DNA from: Bacteroidales bacterium
GTDB lineage: Bacteria > Bacteroidota > Bacteroidia > Bacteroidales > UBA932
Reading direction: 5' to 3'
NCBI GenBank assembly: GCA_017651785.1
Contig: JAGCCD010000242.1
Location: 1 to 8,886, forward strand
DNA: 8,886 bases
The notes below the pieces were generated by a model. The model was not told the origin of the DNA and searched no databases. It was given only the letters and a program-made list of their open reading frames with translations. The position numbers and the translations under genes are program-made. Positions 5,936 through 8,886 of this stretch are shown piece by piece (positions within the stretch are counted from its first letter, which is position 1; each line of letters starts with the position of its first letter).

Positions 5936-7807
5936 ATGAGCTTCATGTACAATCCGTTTCCGTACCACGACCCCAAACCGGTCAACCGTCCGGAGCTGTC
6001 AGAAAAAACCGTTGCTTCAATCGTATCGGGCGGCACGCCAAACGTGGCAAAGAGATTCGTGTCGGCTCTTGCAGACAGTGCGCGCAAAGAAGGCGTCATC
6101 GTGGGACTGGACGGCTACACCACCGCCAAATGGGACCTTTTCGTGAGCCTGATGTCCAGAGAGTGCGACCTTCTGGGCCTGCAGTTCGAGTCTGTAGACC
6201 ACAACGCCGCCACGCTCAGGGAGGGCAAGGAGATAGACGCCATAATCGACCCCCTGCTCATCTGGGACACCAGAATAGACCCTACGCTCCTTTACGGCAA
6301 GGTATATCACGGAGGCTACGCCGGCCTTACTGACCCCGTAAAGGCAGAGGCATTCAAGAAGGCCATTCCGGCAAAGAAGGTTCCAGGCAGGATTGTGGCC
6401 GTATTCGGCTACGGTTCCCTTGCAGAAGACTTCCGCAGCCTGTACGACGTCCGCTGTTTCTTTGACGTTACGCCTATGAACTCCATGCTCCGCATCCGTG
6501 CCGGCGAATACGCCAACCTTGGCAAGGAGCACACGGGCATCATAAACCGCACAATAAGGCGCTGCTATTACTGCGACTTCGAGAATGCCGTCCAACTTCG
6601 CAAGGAGCTCTTCGCGCAGAAGGCGCTTGACTGGTACTTTCTGGACAACGACCGCGCAAACCTGCAGATGATGCCCTTCAGCGCGTTCGAGGACATCTGC
6701 GCGCAGCTCGTAAAATACCCATTCCGCGCCAAGCCCTGCTACCTTGAGGGCGTATGGGGCGGCTCCTACATGAAGACTCAGCGCCACCTTCCGGAAAAGA
6801 TGCGCAACGCCGCCTGGGTGTTCGACTTCATCCCGATGGAGGTAAGCGTGCTGGTAAAGGCCGGAGCCGAGCTGCTGGACATCAACTACTGCTCCTTCGT
6901 CCACAAGGAAGGCGTAATCCTTATGGGCGAGCGCTGCGTACGCAAGTACAAAGGCTACTTTCCCATCCGCTTCAACTGGGACGACAGCTACCACTCCACC
7001 GGCAACATGAGCATCCAATGCCACTCCGGCGGAGAATTCAACGTACTGAACTACAACGAGTTCGGCCGCCAGGACGAGAGCTACTACGTAGTAGTGACCG
7101 GGCACGGAGCCAAGACTTTCATAGGCTTCCGGGACGATGCCGACATCCCCGCCTTCTTCCGTGAGATAGAGGCCGCAGACACCGCTCACAGGCCCTGCGA
7201 CTATATGAAATACGTGAGCTACGAAGAGTCGCGCCCCGGCCTTCAGGTCATGCTCCCCGCCGGCACCATCCATTCCAGCGGCCGCAACCAGGTGATACTG
7301 GAGATAGGCTCCCTCACCATCGGCTCGTACACATATAAGATGTACGACTACCTCAGGCTGGACTTCGACGGCAAGCAGCGCCCCATCCACACTCATCTGG
7401 GAGAACTCAACGTAAACCAGGGGCGCCGCCATTCAGTGATCCACGACCCGTCCAGCAAAGATTACATCGTACAGCAGCCCCGCCTGGCAGAAAAGGGCGA
7501 AGGCTGGGAAGAATACATCCTGGGAGAGAATCCCCAGATGTACATTTCCCTGCGCCGCCTGGAGTTCGAGAAGAGCTGCCAGCAGGATACCAAAGGAGAA
7601 AAGTTCCACGTACTCACTCTGGTAGACGGAGACCACGTGCGAATCCGCAGTGCAGAACACCCCGAACGCCATTTCGACCTTGATTTCATGGAAATCGCGT
7701 GCGTACCCGCGTCTATGGGTAAATATGTAATAGAAAACCTGGGCAAGGAGCCCATACAGATTCATAAAACCTGCCTCAGAGATGGCTACGAAAACGATCC
7801 TGCTTGA
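5936..7807 (+). CDS. Class I mannose-6-phosphate isomerase-like protein with a large N-terminal extension
   Basis: A 623-residue cytoplasmic protein, far longer than usual PMI enzymes (roughly 300-400). From about residue 265 it follows the class I PMI cupin: PFRAKP...VWGG (W274), FPIRF, then zinc ligands Q361 and H363 in SIQCHS, E381 in RQDESYY and H446 in PAGTIHSSG. The last is followed by ILEIG and YTYKMYDYLR. All four canonical ligands are kept. Residues 1 to about 255 form an extra domain containing VIVGLDGYTTAKWDLF (55-69) and RIVAVFGYGSLAEDF. This vaguely resembles a uridine-kinase/P-loop nucleotide-binding layout, but no GxxxxGK[ST] Walker A is present. It lies 6 nt after the isomerase gene and overlaps the kinase gene by 26 nt. 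It probably isomerises a sugar phosphate made by the ROK kinase; the role of the N-terminal domain is unknown. Confidence 0.8.
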   Translation: MSFMYNPFPYHDPKPVNRPELSEKTVASIVSGGTPNVAKRFVSALADSARKEGVIVGLDGYTTAKWDLFVSLMSRECDLLGLQFESVDHNAATLREGKEIDAIIDPLLIWDTRIDPTLLYGKVYHGGYAGLTDPVKAEAFKKAIPAKKVPGRIVAVFGYGSLAEDFRSLYDVRCFFDVTPMNSMLRIRAGEYANLGKEHTGIINRTIRRCYYCDFENAVQLRKELFAQKALDWYFLDNDRANLQMMPFSAFEDICAQLVKYPFRAKPCYLEGVWGGSYMKTQRHLPEKMRNAAWVFDFIPMEVSVLVKAGAELLDINYCSFVHKEGVILMGERCVRKYKGYFPIRFNWDDSYHSTGNMSIQCHSGGEFNVLNYNEFGRQDESYYVVVTGHGAKTFIGFRDDADIPAFFREIEAADTAHRPCDYMKYVSYEESRPGLQVMLPAGTIHSSGRNQVILEIGSLTIGSYTYKMYDYLRLDFDGKQRPIHTHLGELNVNQGRRHSVIHDPSSKDYIVQQPRLAEKGEGWEEYILGENPQMYISLRRLEFEKSCQQDTKGEKFHVLTLVDGDHVRIRSAEHPERHFDLDFMEIACVPASMGKYVIENLGKEPIQIHKTCLRDGYENDPA

Positions 7808-8603
7808 CATAGGCGGCACCTTCATAAAGCGCAGCGACGGCCGCCAGTTTCCCGCCCGCTCAGGCGAGAGTAAAGGAGACATCTCCGACGCCATCCGCAA
7901 AGCCATCGGCCCGCTTCGCAGCGTGGGCGGCGTAGGCATAGCCATCCCCGGCCCCTTCGACTACAAGCGCGGAGTCTTCCTGATGAAGCACAAATACGCC
8001 TCCGTATATGGAGAGAGCTTCCGCACACTGGCAAAACTGCCCGCAAGCATAGAAGTCAAGTATCATCACGACGTAAACGCCCTGCTGCTCGGAGCCATCA
8101 AGCTGCTGAACCTCACAGATAAATCCGTCGCCCTGGTAACCCTGGGCACTGGACTAGGCTTCGGCTACGCCATTGACGGACAGGTTCAGTACGCACCCGA
8201 CGGTTCACCCGCCATGAGCCTGTGGAACATGCAGGCACCAGGCGGCGGAATCCTTGAGGACGAACTGTCCGCCAAAGGTATCTGCAATGCATATACAAAC
8301 GCGACCGGCGAGCCGAGCCGGAGTTCACTTGCAGTCGCCCGCATGGCATACTCGGGCAACCCCGACGCCATAGAGGTATACGGCCGCATCGGGCGCCGTC
8401 TTGGCGAGGTACTCTCCCCCATCCTTAAGGAGCTGGGAATAAGCACACTGCTTATGGGCGGCCAGATATCCAAGTCCCTCAGCCTTATGTCCGGGTCCAT
8501 GCAGAACGAACTCCCGGGGGTGGAAATACATCCGGTCCCGGAAACGGCCGTTTTCGTTGGCCTTGCCAGCCTTTTCGACGATAATACCAACAACCAAGAA
8601 TAA
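7782..8603 (+). CDS. ROK-family sugar kinase without the zinc-binding motif
   Basis: A 273-residue cytoplasmic protein of the ROK group in the ASKHA kinase fold. It has the phosphate-binding LLDIGGTFIK (D9-G12), the GIAIPGPFD segment, the probable catalytic base D97 in HHDVNALLLGA, a second phosphate loop LGTGLGFG (121-128), and the adenosine-motif-like LLMGGQISKS near the C-terminus. ROK members with solved glucokinase or mannokinase activity carry a CxCGxxGC zinc motif. Here the corresponding stretch reads NMQAPGGGILEDEL, so all the cysteines are missing while G and E159 remain. The start ATG gives the canonical N-terminus and lies 26 nt inside the PMI-like gene, implying coupling; the stop is 3 nt before the receptor gene. 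It probably phosphorylates the ketose or aldose produced by the neighbouring isomerase. A regulatory role is unlikely, as no DNA-binding domain is present. Confidence 0.85.
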   Translation: MATKTILLDIGGTFIKRSDGRQFPARSGESKGDISDAIRKAIGPLRSVGGVGIAIPGPFDYKRGVFLMKHKYASVYGESFRTLAKLPASIEVKYHHDVNALLLGAIKLLNLTDKSVALVTLGTGLGFGYAIDGQVQYAPDGSPAMSLWNMQAPGGGILEDELSAKGICNAYTNATGEPSRSSLAVARMAYSGNPDAIEVYGRIGRRLGEVLSPILKELGISTLLMGGQISKSLSLMSGSMQNELPGVEIHPVPETAVFVGLASLFDDNTNNQE

Positions 8604-8606
8604 CCT

Positions 8607-8886
8607 ATGATAACCCTCAGAAAATTAATCCTGACGGCGGCGGCGCTTGCGGCGTTCCTGGGAATGTCCCTGAACGCTCACGCCCAAGTCCGCACTGTCA
8701 GAGGACGCATCCTTGACGAGGCCGACCTTCCCCTTCCCGGGGCGTTCGTCACCGTGAAGGGAGAAACCAGGGGTTCTATGACCGACAACGACGGCCGCTT
8801 CGAGATAAGCGTCAAGCCGACCGACGTGCTGGTCGTGAGCTTCCTTGGATACGAGGACGAGGAGGTGAGCGTCGGAGACAGGACCG
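8607..8886 (+). CDS. SusC/TonB-dependent receptor-like protein, N-terminal part (partial)
   Basis: Only the first 93 codons are inside the window, and the frame is open at the right edge. Residues 1-26 are a clear signal peptide (MITLRKLILTAAALAAF..., likely cut AHA-Q27). From residue 28 comes a carboxypeptidase-D regulatory-like domain: VRGRILDEADLPLPGAFVTVKG, then MTDNDGRFEISV and VVSFLGYEDEEV. This domain precedes the plug in SusC-family outer-membrane receptors that take up oligosaccharides with SusD. The start is 3 nt after the kinase stop with no promoter-like sequence between, so it appears cotranscribed with the catabolic genes. The domain also occurs at the front of other TonB receptors and some unrelated surface proteins, so the SusC call needs the plug and barrel, which lie outside. 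Confidence 0.75.
   Translation, partial: MITLRKLILTAAALAAFLGMSLNAHAQVRTVRGRILDEADLPLPGAFVTVKGETRGSMTDNDGRFEISVKPTDVLVVSFLGYEDEEVSVGDRT

Noticed and set aside
6017..7432. Long open frame (471 codons) on the minus strand opposite the PMI-like gene
   Set aside because: Its translation is a low-complexity Val/Ala/Leu-rich string without motifs, while the plus strand encodes a recognisable cupin with all zinc ligands. Codon bias of a GC-rich gene explains the open antisense frame.
7782..8603. ROK-family transcriptional repressor (NagC/XylR type)
   Set aside because: The protein starts directly with the phosphate-binding LLDIGGT motif and has no N-terminal helix-turn-helix domain, so it is a kinase-type ROK protein.

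Overview
The window looks like chromosomal DNA of a Bacteroidota bacterium, most likely order Bacteroidales. The evidence is two TAnnTTTG-type promoters, genes packed with almost no Shine-Dalgarno sequences, a ParE-type topoisomerase tail, a periplasmic DUF1680/GH127-like hydrolase, and the N-terminus of a SusC/TonB-receptor-like protein. The DNA is fairly GC-rich yet uses the Ile codon ATA often. I cannot name the genus.

Layout. Positions 1-246 (+) hold the C-terminal end of parE. It overlaps tail-to-tail with a two-gene leftward unit: an aldose-epimerase-like protein (2232-3080, -) followed by a secreted GH127-like glycosidase (236-2242, -). An 88-bp intergenic region (3081-3168) carries two divergent, interlocked promoters. 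A rightward operon then runs to the window edge: MFS transporter (3169-4500), AraA/FucI-type sugar isomerase (4490-5929), a phosphomannose-isomerase-like protein with a long extra N-terminal domain (5936-7807), a ROK-family sugar kinase (7782-8603), and the start of a SusC-like receptor (8607 to beyond 8886). Gaps are 6 nt or less, or the genes overlap. No stretch of 300 bases lacks a gene, and I saw no RNA genes, insertion sequences or CRISPR arrays.

How the genes may work together (inference). This is a small glycan or sugar utilisation locus. The periplasmic GH127-like enzyme would release a monosaccharide, the MFS protein would bring it across the inner membrane, and the epimerase-like protein would handle anomers or recognise the sugar. 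The metal-dependent isomerase, the ROK kinase and the PMI-like isomerase would then convert it to a central sugar phosphate. The canonical L-arabinose enzymes AraB and AraD are not in the window, so the substrate is open. Two unrelated aldose-ketose isomerases beside one kinase suggest a route other than standard arabinose, fucose or mannose catabolism.

The most striking non-coding signal is a perfect 24-bp inverted repeat (3763-3786 / 3804-3827) inside the transporter gene. It falls in the predicted central cytoplasmic loop and resembles a palindromic repeat element inserted in frame.
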